From positions 75,693 through 112,522 of the forward strand of contig JAIXLP010000044.1 of the NCBI GenBank assembly GCA_026954015.1: a stretch of DNA of 36,830 nt, read 5' to 3'. The stretch is from Burkholderiales bacterium. GTDB lineage: Bacteria; Pseudomonadota; Gammaproteobacteria; Burkholderiales; Burkholderiaceae_C. Positions 15,305 through 24,221 of the stretch are shown in pieces (the stretch's first letter is position 1; the number at the start of each line of letters is the position of its first letter). A program made the translations under genes and the position numbers. Under the pieces are notes generated by a model. It worked only from the letters and a program-made list of their open reading frames with translations. It was not told the DNA's origin and did no database searches.

Positions 15305-17104
15305 CTACGGCTGGCGGGCCCACCAGGTGTCCACCACCCACATCTCGCCCGGCGAGTACGGCGGCACCACGTCGGGACGCGCCAGGCGCCAGGCGTCGTA
15401 CACCATGCGATGCGTGCTCGCATACCACTGCGGGATCAGGTAGTGCTCGGCCGCGATGATGCGGTCCAGCGCGTGGCAGGCGGGCAGCATCTGAGCCAGC
15501 GTTCTGGCCGAGACCATGGCGCGGATGACGGCATCGACGGCCGGGTTCTTCACCCCGGCGAAGTTGCCCGAATCTTCCTGGTCGGCCGCCTGGCTGCCAA
15601 AGAGGTCGGCGAACTCCTGCCCCGGATTGTTCGTACCCTGGAAGGCGAGCGTGGTGATGTCGAAGTCGAACTTCTGCAGCCGCTGCTGGTACAGCGCGAA
15701 ATCGACCGAGCGGTAGTTGAGCGTGATGCCCAGCCGGGCCAGGTTGCGCTGCCACGAGAAGATGGTGCGCATGCCGCCTTCGCTGCTGTCCATGTACTCA
15801 AGCACGAAGGGCTCGCCCTGCGCGTTCCTGAGCACACCGTCCTTCACCTCCCAGCCCGCTTCCTTCAGGAGCTGTTGGGCCAGGCGCAGGTGCTCGCGCA
15901 GCGCCATCGCATCGGGCGTGACGGGCGGCTGCACCATGGGGCCGAAGGTGGCCTCGGGCAGCTGCGCGCGCCACGGATCGAGCAGCGCCAGCTCGGCGGG
16001 CGTGGGCTCGCCCTGCGTCTGGCAGCGCGTGTTGCCGAAGAGGCCCTGCACGCGCTGGTACGCCCCGTAGAACAGGTGGCTGTTCATCCATTCGTAGTCG
16101 AACGCCAGGCCGAGCGCGCGGCGCACGCGCAGGTCCTGGAGCAGCGGGCGGCGGGTATTGAGCACGTAGCTCTGAAAGCCCGCGGGCAGCTTGTTCCTGA
16201 ACTCGGTCTTGACCAGCTCCCCGGTCGCGAAGCGCTTGCCATTGACGCGCCGCGCCCAGTCGCCGGCGCTGAAAAACCGCATCAGGTCGAATTCGCCCGC
16301 CTTCAGCGCCTCCAGGCGCGCGGTGTTGTCCTTGTAGATCTTGACCAGGATGCGGTCGAAGTTGGCCGTGCCCTTGCGCACCGGCAAGTCGCGCGCCCAA
16401 TACTGGGGGTCGCGCACGTAGGTGATGTCCTTGCCGAAATTCACCGGGCCTATCCTGTACGGCCCGCTGCCGATGGGCGTGTCCGTCACCACCTGGTCGA
16501 AGGTCTTGCCCGCGCCCCAGGCGCGGCTGAACACGGGCAGGCCGCCGACGGTGAGCGGCAGCTCGCGATTGGGCGCCTTGAAGCGAAAACGCACCGTGCG
16601 TTCGTCCAGCACGTCGCAGCCGGCCACCTCGTAGAGCATGGTCTTGTAGCCGGGCGAGACGTAGGGGCCCACCAGCGTGTCGTAGCTGTACTTCACGTCC
16701 TGCGCCGTGACGGGCGAGCCATCGTGAAAGCGCGCCTCGGGCCGCAGGCGGAAGGTGGCGGAGAGGCCGTCGGCCGCCACGCTCACGTCCTCGGCCAGCA
16801 GCCCGTAGCCGGTGGCGGTCTCGTCCAGCGAGCCGGTGAGCAGCGTGTCGAACATCAGCTGCGACAGGTAGGCCGGGGCGCTGCCGCGGATGGTGAAGGG
16901 GTTGTATTTGTCGAAGGTGGAAGCGCGCGAATTGCTCACCAGGCGCAACTCGCCGCCCTTGGGCGCGTCCGGATTCACATAGGGAAAGTGCGTGAAATCG
17001 GCCGGCTCCTTCACGTCGCCCCAGAGCGCGTAGGCATAGTCGGCGCGCACGGGCAGCACCGCCGCCAGACAGGCGCCGAGCAGGAAGAGTCGCAAACCTC
17101 GCAT
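15305..17104 (-). CDS. yejA: Peptide ABC transporter substrate-binding protein YejA
   Basis: A 599-residue periplasmic binding protein (SBP family 5). The signal peptide is [21 protein letters not shown] with cleavage likely after ALPVRA-type residues near 21. The mature part contains [21 protein letters not shown], the domain around [20 protein letters not shown], and the family mark [11 protein letters not shown] near the C-terminus. It captures oligopeptides for YejBEF. An in-frame ATG five codons upstream is possible, but the chosen ATG gives the better signal peptide. It is divergent from fabI with only 44 bp between them, so the two promoters must share that space. It has lost its neighbour yejB, being followed instead by the DUF808 gene. 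Confidence 0.9.
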   Translation of the reverse strand: MRGLRLFLLGACLAAVLPVRADYAYALWGDVKEPADFTHFPYVNPDAPKGGELRLVSNSRASTFDKYNPFTIRGSAPAYLSQLMFDTLLTGSLDETATGYGLLAEDVSVAADGLSATFRLRPEARFHDGSPVTAQDVKYSYDTLVGPYVSPGYKTMLYEVAGCDVLDERTVRFRFKAPNRELPLTVGGLPVFSRAWGAGKTFDQVVTDTPIGSGPYRIGPVNFGKDITYVRDPQYWARDLPVRKGTANFDRILVKIYKDNTARLEALKAGEFDLMRFFSAGDWARRVNGKRFATGELVKTEFRNKLPAGFQSYVLNTRRPLLQDLRVRRALGLAFDYEWMNSHLFYGAYQRVQGLFGNTRCQTQGEPTPAELALLDPWRAQLPEATFGPMVQPPVTPDAMALREHLRLAQQLLKEAGWEVKDGVLRNAQGEPFVLEYMDSSEGGMRTIFSWQRNLARLGITLNYRSVDFALYQQRLQKFDFDITTLAFQGTNNPGQEFADLFGSQAADQEDSGNFAGVKNPAVDAVIRAMVSARTLAQMLPACHALDRIIAAEHYLIPQWYASTHRMVYDAWRLARPDVVPPYSPGEMWVVDTWWARQP

Positions 17105-17136
17105 GCGACAATTCTGCACTGAACCACCGCACCATC

Positions 17137-17141
17137 AGGAG
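17137..17141 (+). promoter_or_regulatory. Ribosome binding site of fabI (AGGAG)
   Basis: AGGAG ends 7 nt before the fabI ATG and supports that start. Confidence 0.7.
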
Positions 17142-17148
17142 AACAACA

Positions 17149-17949
17149 ATGGGTTTTCTCGCAGGCAAGAAGCTGCTCATCACGGGCGTGCTGTCCAACC
17201 GCTCCATCGCCTACGGCATCGCGCGCGCCTGCCACCAGCAAGGCGCGCAGCTGGCCTTCAGCTACGTGGGCGAGCGCTTCAAGGAGCGCATCACCGAGTT
17301 CGCGGCCGAATTCGGCTCCACGCTGGTGCTCGACTGCGACGTGGGTGACGATGCGCAGATCGAGCGGCTCTTCGCCGATCTGCACGCCGCCTGGGGCACG
17401 TTCGACGGCTTCGTGCACAGCATCGGCTTTGCGCCGCGCGAGGCGATCGCGGGCAACTTCTTCGATGGCCTGTCGCGCGAGAACTACCGCATCGCGCACG
17501 ACATCAGCGCCTACAGCTTCGCGGCGCTGGCCAAGGCGGCGCTGCCCTACCTGAACGACCAGTCGGCGCTGCTCACGCTCACCTACCTGGGCTCGCTGCG
17601 CAGCATTCCCAACTACAACACCATGGGCCTGGCCAAGGCCTCGCTCGAAGCCAGCGTGCGGTATCTTGCCGAAGCGATGGGCCGCACCGAGGACGGCCGG
17701 GCGATCCGCGTCAACGGCATTTCGGCCGGGCCGATCAAGACGCTGGCGGCCAGCGGCATCAAGGATTTCGGCAAGCTGCTCTCGCGCGTGGCCGACGCCG
17801 CGCCGCTGCGCCGCAATGTGACGATCGACGACGTGGGCAATGTCGCCGCCTTCCTGCTGAGCAACCTGGCGAGCGGCGTGACGGCCGAGATCACTTACGT
17901 GGACGCGGGCTTCAGCCAGACGGCGGGGCTGTCGGCCGACCAGGTCTGA
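17149..17949 (+). CDS. fabI: Enoyl-[acyl-carrier-protein] reductase (NADH), FabI
   Basis: A 266-residue short-chain dehydrogenase-type enoyl-ACP reductase that performs the last step of each fatty acid elongation cycle. The nucleotide site [13 protein letters not shown] (residues about 13-25) is the FabI form. The catalytic pattern Tyr-x6-Lys is Tyr156 and Lys163 (NYNTMGLAK) with Tyr146 (TYLG), the same numbering as E. coli Fab[19 protein letters not shown] forms the substrate-loop region. It is a single gene here, divergent from yejA and convergent with the ZIP transporter. As an essential FabI of canonical type it would be expected to bind triclosan-class inhibitors, though that is inference. 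Confidence 0.96.
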   Translation: MGFLAGKKLLITGVLSNRSIAYGIARACHQQGAQLAFSYVGERFKERITEFAAEFGSTLVLDCDVGDDAQIERLFADLHAAWGTFDGFVHSIGFAPREAIAGNFFDGLSRENYRIAHDISAYSFAALAKAALPYLNDQSALLTLTYLGSLRSIPNYNTMGLAKASLEASVRYLAEAMGRTEDGRAIRVNGISAGPIKTLAASGIKDFGKLLSRVADAAPLRRNVTIDDVGNVAAFLLSNLASGVTAEITYVDAGFSQTAGLSADQV

Positions 17950-17997
17950 GCGAGATGCAGCCGGGGGAGGTGTCGCGCAGGCGCTGCCAGAGCGCGC

Positions 17998-18795
17998 TCA
18001 GTGCGCGTGGTGCGCCATGCTGCTCACGAGCAGCACCGCGACGATGCCCCCCAGCAGCCAGACGATCTGCACCAGCGTCTGTCCCACCGACTGGTGCCGT
18101 TGCAACTGCGGAATGAGGTCGGCCAGCGCAACGTAGATGAAGCTGCTGGCGGCCACCACGAGAAAGTACGGCAGCGCCATCTCCCAGCGGCCAATGACGT
18201 AATAGCCCACCACGCCACCGAGCGCGGTGAACGCCCCCGCAAGCGAGACCTTGAGCAGCGCCGCGCGGCGCTTGCCCTGGCGCAGCACCACCAGATCACC
18301 CACATGGTGAGGGACCTCGTGCGCCAGCACCGAAAGCGCGGCAACCAGCCCCAGGCGCAGATCGGCGACAAAGGCCGAGGCGATCATCACGCCATCGCCG
18401 AAACTATGCAGGCTGTCGCCGGTGAGCAGCGTCCAGCCGCCCGCGCGATGGTGGTGCGCATGCCCGTGGTCGTCGTGCGGCGCGTCCTCCTCGGTGTGCG
18501 GCGGGTCGCCGTGCTCGTGCCCATGGTGCCAGAGCTCGGCCTTCTCCAGGATGAAGAAGAACACCAGCCCGAGCAGCAGCATGGCAAACAGCGGCTGAGG
18601 CGCGTGCTCCTCGAACGCCTCCGGCAGCAATTGCATGAACGCCGTGGAAAGCAAGGCCCCCGCCGCCAGGCTCAACAAATGCTGCGGCCCGACACGCCAA
18701 CGCCGCCCCATGCCCAGGCGCAGCAACGCAGCCGCAAGCCACACGCTGCCGATGCCAGCCGCCAGCGTGGCGACCACGATAACTACCAAATTCAT
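17998..18795 (-). CDS. ZIP-family divalent metal transporter
   Basis: A 265-residue ZIP transporter. About eight membrane helices can be placed, with a His-rich cytoplasmic loop between helices 3 and 4 (residues about 91-118, many His, with HGHEHGD and HDDHGHAHHH). Helix 4 carries HSFGDGVMIA and helix 5 carries HEVPHHVGD, the paired metal-binding signature of the family. Zinc or another divalent cation is the likely substrate, entering the cytoplasm. It follows the dienelactone-hydrolase-like gene with a 49-bp gap that holds a 9-bp stem-loop ending just before its start. It converges with fabI. Confidence 0.9.
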   Translation of the reverse strand: MNLVVIVVATLAAGIGSVWLAAALLRLGMGRRWRVGPQHLLSLAAGALLSTAFMQLLPEAFEEHAPQPLFAMLLLGLVFFFILEKAELWHHGHEHGDPPHTEEDAPHDDHGHAHHHRAGGWTLLTGDSLHSFGDGVMIASAFVADLRLGLVAALSVLAHEVPHHVGDLVVLRQGKRRAALLKVSLAGAFTALGGVVGYYVIGRWEMALPYFLVVAASSFIYVALADLIPQLQRHQSVGQTLVQIVWLLGGIVAVLLVSSMAHHAH

Positions 18796-18804
18796 TGCTG
18801 TCCG

Positions 18805-18827
18805 CGCTTGCCCATCAAGGGCAAGCG
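18805..18827 (-). promoter_or_regulatory. 9-bp stem-loop immediately upstream of the ZIP transporter gene
   Basis: CGCTTGCCC (18805-18813) and GGGCAAGCG (18819-18827) pair perfectly around a 5-nt loop. On the minus strand the stem ends 9 nt before the ZIP start codon and lies after the preceding gene's stop. It could end that transcript or cover the ribosome site of the ZIP gene; no T-run follows in that direction. Confidence 0.5.
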
Positions 18828-18844
18828 GTCGATTTTATGGGTAT

Positions 18845-19732
18845 TCAGCCCAACCCGTGCTGACTGAACCACGCAAGTGCGCGCTTCCAGCCGTCTTCGG
18901 CCGCGTCCTTGCGGTAGCTCGCCCGGTAGTCGGCGTGGAAGGCGTGCGGCGCATCGGGATAGATGACGAACTGCGCCTCGTTGGCGGGCGCGGGCGCCTG
19001 CGCCAGCAACGCCTTCATCTGTTCGATCGTCGCCACGGGAATACTCTCGTCCTTGCCGCCGTACAGGCCAAGCACCGGCGCTTTCACCTGCGCCGCCAGC
19101 GCCAGCGGCTGGCGCGGCTGCAGCGGATTGTCCTGCCCCGCCAGGCGTCCGTACCATGCCACCGCGGCCTTCACGGGCGCATGCGCCGCGTACAGCCAGG
19201 TGATGCGTCCGCCCCAGCAAAAGCCGGTGATGCCGACCTTCTTCGCATCTCCCCCGTGCGCGCCCGCCCAGGCCACGGTGGCGTCCAGGTCCTGCATCAC
19301 CTGCGCATCCGGCACCTTGGAGACGACCTCGCTCATGAGCTTGGCCATCTCGCCGTAGGACATCGGATCCCCCTGGCGCTCGAACAGATCGGGCGCGATC
19401 GCCAGGTAGCCCACATGCGCCAGGCGCCGGCACACGTCAGCGATGTATTCATGCACGCCGAAGATTTCCGAGATCACGAGGATCACCGGCAGGCCGCTCT
19501 TGCCTTGGGGCGCCGCGCGGTAGGCATGCACCTGAAAGCCGCCCGAAGGGAAGTTGACCTCGCCCGCGTCCAGACCGTCGGCGCTGGTCTCGATCGCGGT
19601 TTGCGCCATCAGCGGCGCGGCCGCCGCGGCGTACCCCGCACCCAGCATCAAGCCCAGCGCCCTGCGACGGCTCGCGCTGCCCGTACCGGGCAAGAGCGCC
19701 GCCGCGTCGTTGCGCAAATCATCCTGCAGCAT
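18845..19732 (-). CDS. Exported dienelactone hydrolase family protein (Tat signal)
   Basis: A 295-residue alpha/beta hydrolase of the dienelactone hydrolase family. The N-terminus carries a twin-arginine-like signal, SRRRALGLMLGAGYAAAAAP (about 20-40), then a cleavage region near MAQTA. The catalytic triad is visible as Cys172 in GFCWGG, Asp228 in GGKDES and His263 in PHAFH. The fold marker EIFGVHEYIADVCRRLA is present. True dienelactone hydrolases open dienelactone in chlorocatechol pathways, but no catabolic genes lie nearby, so the substrate is unknown. A GGAG precedes the start. Tat export would mean it folds in the cytoplasm and works in the periplasm. Confidence 0.87.
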   Translation of the reverse strand: MLQDDLRNDAAALLPGTGSASRRRALGLMLGAGYAAAAAPLMAQTAIETSADGLDAGEVNFPSGGFQVHAYRAAPQGKSGLPVILVISEIFGVHEYIADVCRRLAHVGYLAIAPDLFERQGDPMSYGEMAKLMSEVVSKVPDAQVMQDLDATVAWAGAHGGDAKKVGITGFCWGGRITWLYAAHAPVKAAVAWYGRLAGQDNPLQPRQPLALAAQVKAPVLGLYGGKDESIPVATIEQMKALLAQAPAPANEAQFVIYPDAPHAFHADYRASYRKDAAEDGWKRALAWFSQHGLG

Positions 19733-19862
19733 TGCAATCTCCTCGAAAAATGGACTCAGGCCGGGCGCCTGTTACGCCGTTCGAAATCATCGAAGTGGAT
19801 CGGCGTGGAGAAACGCTCCCGACGACCCGACACCAGCACGCGCCGCGGGGGGCAGCGCGTTT

Positions 19863-19881
19863 CCCGCTTTCACCAAGCGGG
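19863..19881 (-). terminator. Candidate terminator of azlCD
   Basis: CCCGCTT (19863-19869) and AAGCGGG (19875-19881) form a perfect 7-bp stem with a 5-nt loop, directly after the azlD TAA on the minus strand. Only AAA follows, so this is not a classical U-run terminator. Confidence 0.45.
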
Positions 19882-19884
19882 TCA

Positions 19885-20196
19885 TTATCCGACGCCCCAC
19901 CAGCGCAGCAGCGCCGCCACTACCGCACCCAGCACCACGACGGGCAGAAACGGCACCCGCCACCACAAGGCCAGCGCGGCCACCACGGCGGCGCCAAGGC
20001 GCGCGTCGAACTGCAGCGCGGCGCCGCTGGCCACGGTGTTCATGACCGTGAGCGATGCGAGCAGCGCCACGGTGAGCGCGCCCGCGACACGGTGCATGCG
20101 CGGGTGCTGCAGCCAGCGCGCGGGCACCGCGTAGCCTGCGAGCTTGGTGGCAAACGCCACGGCGCTCGCGAGCACGACGGCCTGCCAAAGTGTCAC
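19885..20196 (-). CDS. azlD: AzlD-family branched-chain amino acid exporter subunit
   Basis: A 103-residue protein with three to four membrane segments, typical of the AzlD half of an AzlCD exporter. The start GTG at 20196 overlaps the azlC TGA in a GTGA junction; the longer frame from 20211 is possible, but the shorter gives a normal AzlD opening (TLWQAVVLASAVAFATKLAG). It ends LLRWWGVG. Function follows from its partner: export of branched-chain amino acids or their toxic analogues across the inner membrane. Confidence 0.82.
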   Translation of the reverse strand: MTLWQAVVLASAVAFATKLAGYAVPARWLQHPRMHRVAGALTVALLASLTVMNTVASGAALQFDARLGAAVVAALALWWRVPFLPVVVLGAVVAALLRWWGVG

Positions 20197-20888
20197 CTGG
20201 CGCGCCCCCACCAGCCCCAGGCCGCGCCGACCGCGGCCGCAAGCAGGATGGGAAGGCCGGGCGCCACCCAGGGGATGGCGAGCGCCGTCACGCCCCCGGC
20301 CGCCAGCGCCAGTGCGACGGGTTCGCGCCCCCGCAGGCGCGGCCAGAGCAGGCCGAGAAACGCCGCCACCGCGGCGCCATCCAGGCCCCAGCGGCGCGCG
20401 TCGCCCAGCGCGTCACCCAGCACCGCGCCTGCCAGCGTAAAACCGTTCCAGAGCACGAACACGCCCACGCCCGCCGTCCAGAAGCCGCGCTGCTGCTCGG
20501 CGCTGTCCTCCTGGCTCAGCGTGGTCGCGGCCGATTCGTCGATCGTGAGCTGCGCCATCAGCCACGTGCGCGCGCCACGCGGCATGAGCAGGTGGTTCAT
20601 CTGCACGCCATAGACGGCGTTGCGCACACCCAGCAGCGACGCAGCGCCCACCGCCGCACCCAGGCTGCCGCCACCGGCGACCACGCCGATGAAGGCGAAC
20701 TGCGAGCCGCCGGTGAACATCAGGAGGCTGAGCGCCATCGCCTGCGCCACCGTGAGCCCGGCGGCGACGGCAAGCGCACCGAATGAAATGCCGTAGAGCC
20801 CGGTCGCGAGCGCGACCGACAGGCCCATGCGCACGGCGGGCGTGAGCGCGATGCGCCCGCCCCGCAACGACCCGCCCGCGCGGCTCAA
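20193..20888 (-). CDS. azlC: AzlC-family branched-chain amino acid exporter subunit
   Basis: A 231-residue AzlC homologue with about six membrane segments. Typical blocks include GLYGISFGALAVAAGLTVAQA, MFTGGSQFAFIGV and LGVRNAVYGVQMNHLL near residues 30-100, followed by DESAATTLSQ. It pairs with AzlD through a 4-bp overlap. The pair makes a permease for export of branched-chain amino acids. It reads toward the dienelactone-hydrolase-like gene and starts 67 bp after the stop of the BON lipoprotein gene. The N-terminal 15 residues lack family features, so a start at the internal Met (residue 21) is possible. Confidence 0.86.
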   Translation of the reverse strand: MSRAGGSLRGGRIALTPAVRMGLSVALATGLYGISFGALAVAAGLTVAQAMALSLLMFTGGSQFAFIGVVAGGGSLGAAVGAASLLGVRNAVYGVQMNHLLMPRGARTWLMAQLTIDESAATTLSQEDSAEQQRGFWTAGVGVFVLWNGFTLAGAVLGDALGDARRWGLDGAAVAAFLGLLWPRLRGREPVALALAAGGVTALAIPWVAPGLPILLAAAVGAAWGWWGRAR

Positions 20889-20955
20889 GTGCGTGCGCCG
20901 CCGCCGGGCATCACCCCGGAGCAGCGGCTACCGACACCATCGCGAGCTGCGAAGT

Positions 20956-21276
20956 TCACGGCCTGATGATCAGGTCGTTGTGCACCGAGCTCACACCCTT
21001 GACGCTGCGCGCGATTTCGGTCGCAACGTTTTTCTCCTGCTGCGACTTGGCGAAGCCCGAGAGCTGCACCACGCCGCCGTCGATGGTCTTGACGTTGATG
21101 TTCAGGGCCGAAGTGCGCTTGTCCTCGGCCAGCTTGGCCTTGACCTGCGCGGTGACGGCACTGCCGTCGATGTAGTTCCCCACGGATTCCTGCTTGCGCG
21201 CCACCGAGCAGCCTGACGCCAGGGCCAGTGCAGCAGCAGAAAAAACAGCGATTGACAGGGCACGTACGAATTGCAT
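20956..21276 (-). CDS. BON-domain lipoprotein
   Basis: A 106-residue outer-layer lipoprotein. The signal segment MQFVRALSIAVFSAAALALA ends in the lipobox LASGC with Cys23 as the lipidated residue. Residues about 35-106 form one BON domain (AVTAQVKAKLAEDKRTSALN, then VVQLSGFAKSQQE and SVKGVSSVHNDLIIRP), as in OsmY-type proteins that bind phospholipid surfaces. GGAGGAGA lies just before the ATG, so this start is better than the longer open frame. It is probably an envelope stress or membrane-maintenance protein, although the exact role is not shown. Confidence 0.87.
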   Translation of the reverse strand: MQFVRALSIAVFSAAALALASGCSVARKQESVGNYIDGSAVTAQVKAKLAEDKRTSALNINVKTIDGGVVQLSGFAKSQQEKNVATEIARSVKGVSSVHNDLIIRP

Positions 21277-21396
21277 GATCCATCTCCTCCATGGTTGAAC
21301 AGACTTGCCGGCGCTGCACGACATCCGTGGCGCCAGCCTCTGGATTCTGCACTCAAGCGGCTCACCCATCATTGCCCAAGGGCATGCACCCGGGTG

Positions 21397-24159
21397 TCAG
21401 TGCGCCTCTTCCCAGTTGGCGCCCACACCCACCTCGGCAATGAGCGGCACGGCGAGATCCGCCACGCCCGCCATCAGGCGCGGCACTTCGGCGCGCACCC
21501 AGTCGGCATCGCGCTCGGGCAGTTCGAACACGAGTTCGTCGTGCACCTGCAGCACCATGAGGATGTCGGGCTTCTCCGCATCAAGCCGCGCCTGCACCGC
21601 CACCATCGCCTTCTTGATGAGGTCCGCCGCCGTGCCCTGCATGGGCGCGTTGATCGCGGCGCGCTCGGCGGCCTTCTTGCGCGGGCCGCTGCCGCCGTTG
21701 ATCTCGGGCAGGTACAGGCGCCGGCCAAACACCGTTTCCACGTAGCCCTGGTGGTGCGCAAGCTGCACCGTTTCGTCCATGTAGCGGCGCACGCCGGGGT
21801 AACGCTCGAAGTAGCGGTCGATGTAGTTCTTCGCGGCCTGCACCTCGATGCCCAAATTCCTCGCCAGGCCGAAGCTGCTCATGCCGTAGATCAGGCCGAA
21901 GTTGATGACCTTGGCGTAGCGGCGCTGCTCGCTCGTCACGGCCTCGGGCGCCACGCCGAAGACCTCGGCGGCCGTGGCGCGGTGCACGTCCATGCCGTCG
22001 TGAAAGGCCTTGAGCAGGGCCGCGTCGCCGCTGATGTGCGCCATGATGCGCAGCTCGATCTGGCTGTAGTCGCAACTGGCGATCACACGCCCCGGCGGCG
22101 CGATGAAGGCCTCGCGGATGCGACGGCCCTCGGGCGTGCGCACGGGGATGTTCTGCAGGTTGGGGTCGTTGCTCGCCAGCCGCCCCGTCACCGCCACCGC
22201 CTGCGCAAAGTGCGTGTGCACGCGCCCCGTGCGCGGGCTGATGAGCGTGGCGAGCTTGTCGGTGTAGGTGCTCTTGAGCTTGGAGAGGCTGCGGTGCTCC
22301 AGCAGTTTCGCGGGCAGCGGGTAGTCCTCGGCGAGTTTTTCCAGCACCTCCTCGTCCGTGGAGCGCGCGCCGGTGGCGGTCTTCTTCACCACCGGCATGC
22401 CGAGCTTGTCGAAGAAGATTTCGCCGAGCTGCTTGGGGCTGCCGAGGTTGAACGGCTGGCCCGCGAGCTCGTAGGCCTCCTGCTCCAGCGCGGCGATGCG
22501 CAGGCCCAGTTCGTGGCTCTGGCGCGCGAGCTGATGGGCGTCGATCAGCACGCCGTTGCGCTCCATGCGAAAGAGGGTTTCGCTGCTCGCGATCTCCAGC
22601 GCGTAGATGGCGCGCAGCTTGTCGTCCTTTTCTATCCGGGGCCAGAGCACACGGTGCACATCCAGCGTCTGGTCCGAGTCCTCGCACGAGTACGCGGCGG
22701 CCTTGTCCACCGGCACCTGCGCAAACGGAATCTGCCTGGCGCCCTTGCCGCACAGGTCTTCGTAGCTGATGCCGCTGCGCCCGGTGTGGCGCAGCGCCAG
22801 GCTGGTGAGGTTGTGCGGCTGGGTCACTTCCAGCACGTAGCTCTGCAGCATGGTGTCGTGCGCATAGCCACGCACGGTGATGCCGTGGTTGGCCATCACG
22901 TGGCGGTCGTACTTGATGTGCTGGCCCAGCTTCTTGCGCTGCGGATCTTCGAACCAGGGTTTGAGGCGCTGCAGCACCTCGGTCAGCGGCAGTTGCGCGG
23001 GCACGTCCATGCCTTCGTGCGCCAGCGGCACGTAGGCGGCGGCGCCCGGCTGCACGCTGAAACTGATGCCCACAAGGCGCGCCTGCTGTTCGTCGATCGA
23101 GGTGGTTTCGGTGTCGAAGGCGACGAGCGGCGCAGCCATGAGCCGGGCGATCCAGGCATCCAGTTCTTCCCAGGTCAGCACCACGTCGTAGTCCACCTCC
23201 CGGTGCTGCGCCTGCACGGCCGCGTGGCTCGCCTGTTCGTCGATGAACAGCTCGCCGCTGGCGGGTGCGGGCGCTTCGGACGCCAGCTGGTGCATCAGGC
23301 TCCTGAAGCCGAATTTTGAATAAAAATGCCGCAAATCGCTTGTCTGCTCAGCGCCAACAGCTATGGAATCGAAAGCGGGCAGGCTGGGCACCTCGTTCTT
23401 CAGATCGCAGTCGGTGCGCATGGTGACGAGGCGCCGCCCCGTGGGCAGCCAGGCCAGCGCCGCGCGCAGGTTCTCGCCGGCCGCGCCCTGGACCTCGCCC
23501 GCGTGCGCCACCAGCGCGTCCAGCGACCCGTACTGCAGCAGCCACTTGGCGGCGGTCTTGGGGCCGACCTTGGCGACGCCCGGCACGTTGTCCACGGCAT
23601 CGCCCACCAGCGTCTGGAAGTCGATCATGAGCTCGGGCGGCACGCCGAACTCCGCCGTCACGCCCGCCACGTCGCGGCGCTTGCCGTTCATGGTGTCGAT
23701 GATGGTCACCTGCTCATTGACGAGCTGGCTCAGGTCCTTGTCGCCGCTGGAGACGATGACCCGCAGGCCCTGCGCCGCCGCCTGCGTGGCGAGCGTCGCG
23801 ATCACGTCGTCGGCCTCCACGCCCGGCACCGAGAGCACCGGCCAGCCCAGCAGGTGCACGACCTCGTGGATGGGCTCGATCTGCGCGCGCAGGTCGTCCG
23901 GCATGGGCGAGCGGTTGGCCTTGTACTCGGGGTAGATCGCATCGCGAAAGGTCGGGCCGTGCGCGTCGAACACGCAGGCCGCGTAGGTGGCCGCATGCTC
24001 TTTCTTGAGCGCATGCAGCATGTTGATCATGCCGCGGATCGCGCCCGTGGGCGGGCTTGCCGGGTCGCCCGGCACGGCGCGCAGGTCGGGCATGGCGTGG
24101 TAGGCGCGGTACAGGTAACTGGAGCCATCGACCAGCAGCAGCAGCGGGGTGTCACTCAT
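21397..24159 (-). CDS. polA: DNA polymerase I
   Basis: A 920-residue full-length PolA. Residues 1-300 are the 5'-3' exonuclease (LLVDGSSYLYRAYHAM; GVEADDVIATLA; GDKDLSQLV). The 3'-5' exonuclease keeps its metal ligands: FDTETT (about 348), GQHIKYDRH (about 413) and YSCEDSDQTLDVH (about 490). The polymerase has motif A DYSQIELR (about 695), motif B RRYAKVINFGLIYG (about 743) and motif C QVHDELVFE (about 870). All three activities should work; it fills gaps and removes RNA primers. A copy of the dispersed repeat lies inside the frame at 23320-23365, in the linker between the two exonuclease domains. The start MSDTPLLLLVD was preferred to one five codons upstream. Confidence 0.96.
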   Translation of the reverse strand: MSDTPLLLLVDGSSYLYRAYHAMPDLRAVPGDPASPPTGAIRGMINMLHALKKEHAATYAACVFDAHGPTFRDAIYPEYKANRSPMPDDLRAQIEPIHEVVHLLGWPVLSVPGVEADDVIATLATQAAAQGLRVIVSSGDKDLSQLVNEQVTIIDTMNGKRRDVAGVTAEFGVPPELMIDFQTLVGDAVDNVPGVAKVGPKTAAKWLLQYGSLDALVAHAGEVQGAAGENLRAALAWLPTGRRLVTMRTDCDLKNEVPSLPAFDSIAVGAEQTSDLRHFYSKFGFRSLMHQLASEAPAPASGELFIDEQASHAAVQAQHREVDYDVVLTWEELDAWIARLMAAPLVAFDTETTSIDEQQARLVGISFSVQPGAAAYVPLAHEGMDVPAQLPLTEVLQRLKPWFEDPQRKKLGQHIKYDRHVMANHGITVRGYAHDTMLQSYVLEVTQPHNLTSLALRHTGRSGISYEDLCGKGARQIPFAQVPVDKAAAYSCEDSDQTLDVHRVLWPRIEKDDKLRAIYALEIASSETLFRMERNGVLIDAHQLARQSHELGLRIAALEQEAYELAGQPFNLGSPKQLGEIFFDKLGMPVVKKTATGARSTDEEVLEKLAEDYPLPAKLLEHRSLSKLKSTYTDKLATLISPRTGRVHTHFAQAVAVTGRLASNDPNLQNIPVRTPEGRRIREAFIAPPGRVIASCDYSQIELRIMAHISGDAALLKAFHDGMDVHRATAAEVFGVAPEAVTSEQRRYAKVINFGLIYGMSSFGLARNLGIEVQAAKNYIDRYFERYPGVRRYMDETVQLAHHQGYVETVFGRRLYLPEINGGSGPRKKAAERAAINAPMQGTAADLIKKAMVAVQARLDAEKPDILMVLQVHDELVFELPERDADWVRAEVPRLMAGVADLAVPLIAEVGVGANWEEAH
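23320..23365 (-). repeat. Dispersed repeat copy D inside the polA reading frame
   Basis: Read on the minus strand it starts CATAGCTGTTGGCGCTG, contains GACAAGCG and ends CATTTTTATT. The edges and the GACAAGCG core are shared with intergenic copy A. It encodes a stretch that includes SIAVGAEQ and SDLRHF, in the variable linker of PolA. Its base composition is clearly poorer in GC than the surrounding gene. Confidence 0.6.
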
Positions 24160-24221
24160 GCGGCGATTGTGCACAGGTGCGGCCCGCTACCATGGATGCC
24201 TGCCGCAGGACTGCCCACCGC

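Noticed and set aside
21373-21396. Palindromes TGCCCAAGGGCA and CACCCGGGTG after the polA stop
   Set aside because: Short stems in GC-rich DNA without a T-run; not strong enough to call a terminator.
21271-23319. A 682-codon plus-strand frame opposite polA
   Set aside because: PolA motifs on the minus strand are unmistakable; the opposite frame has no family features.
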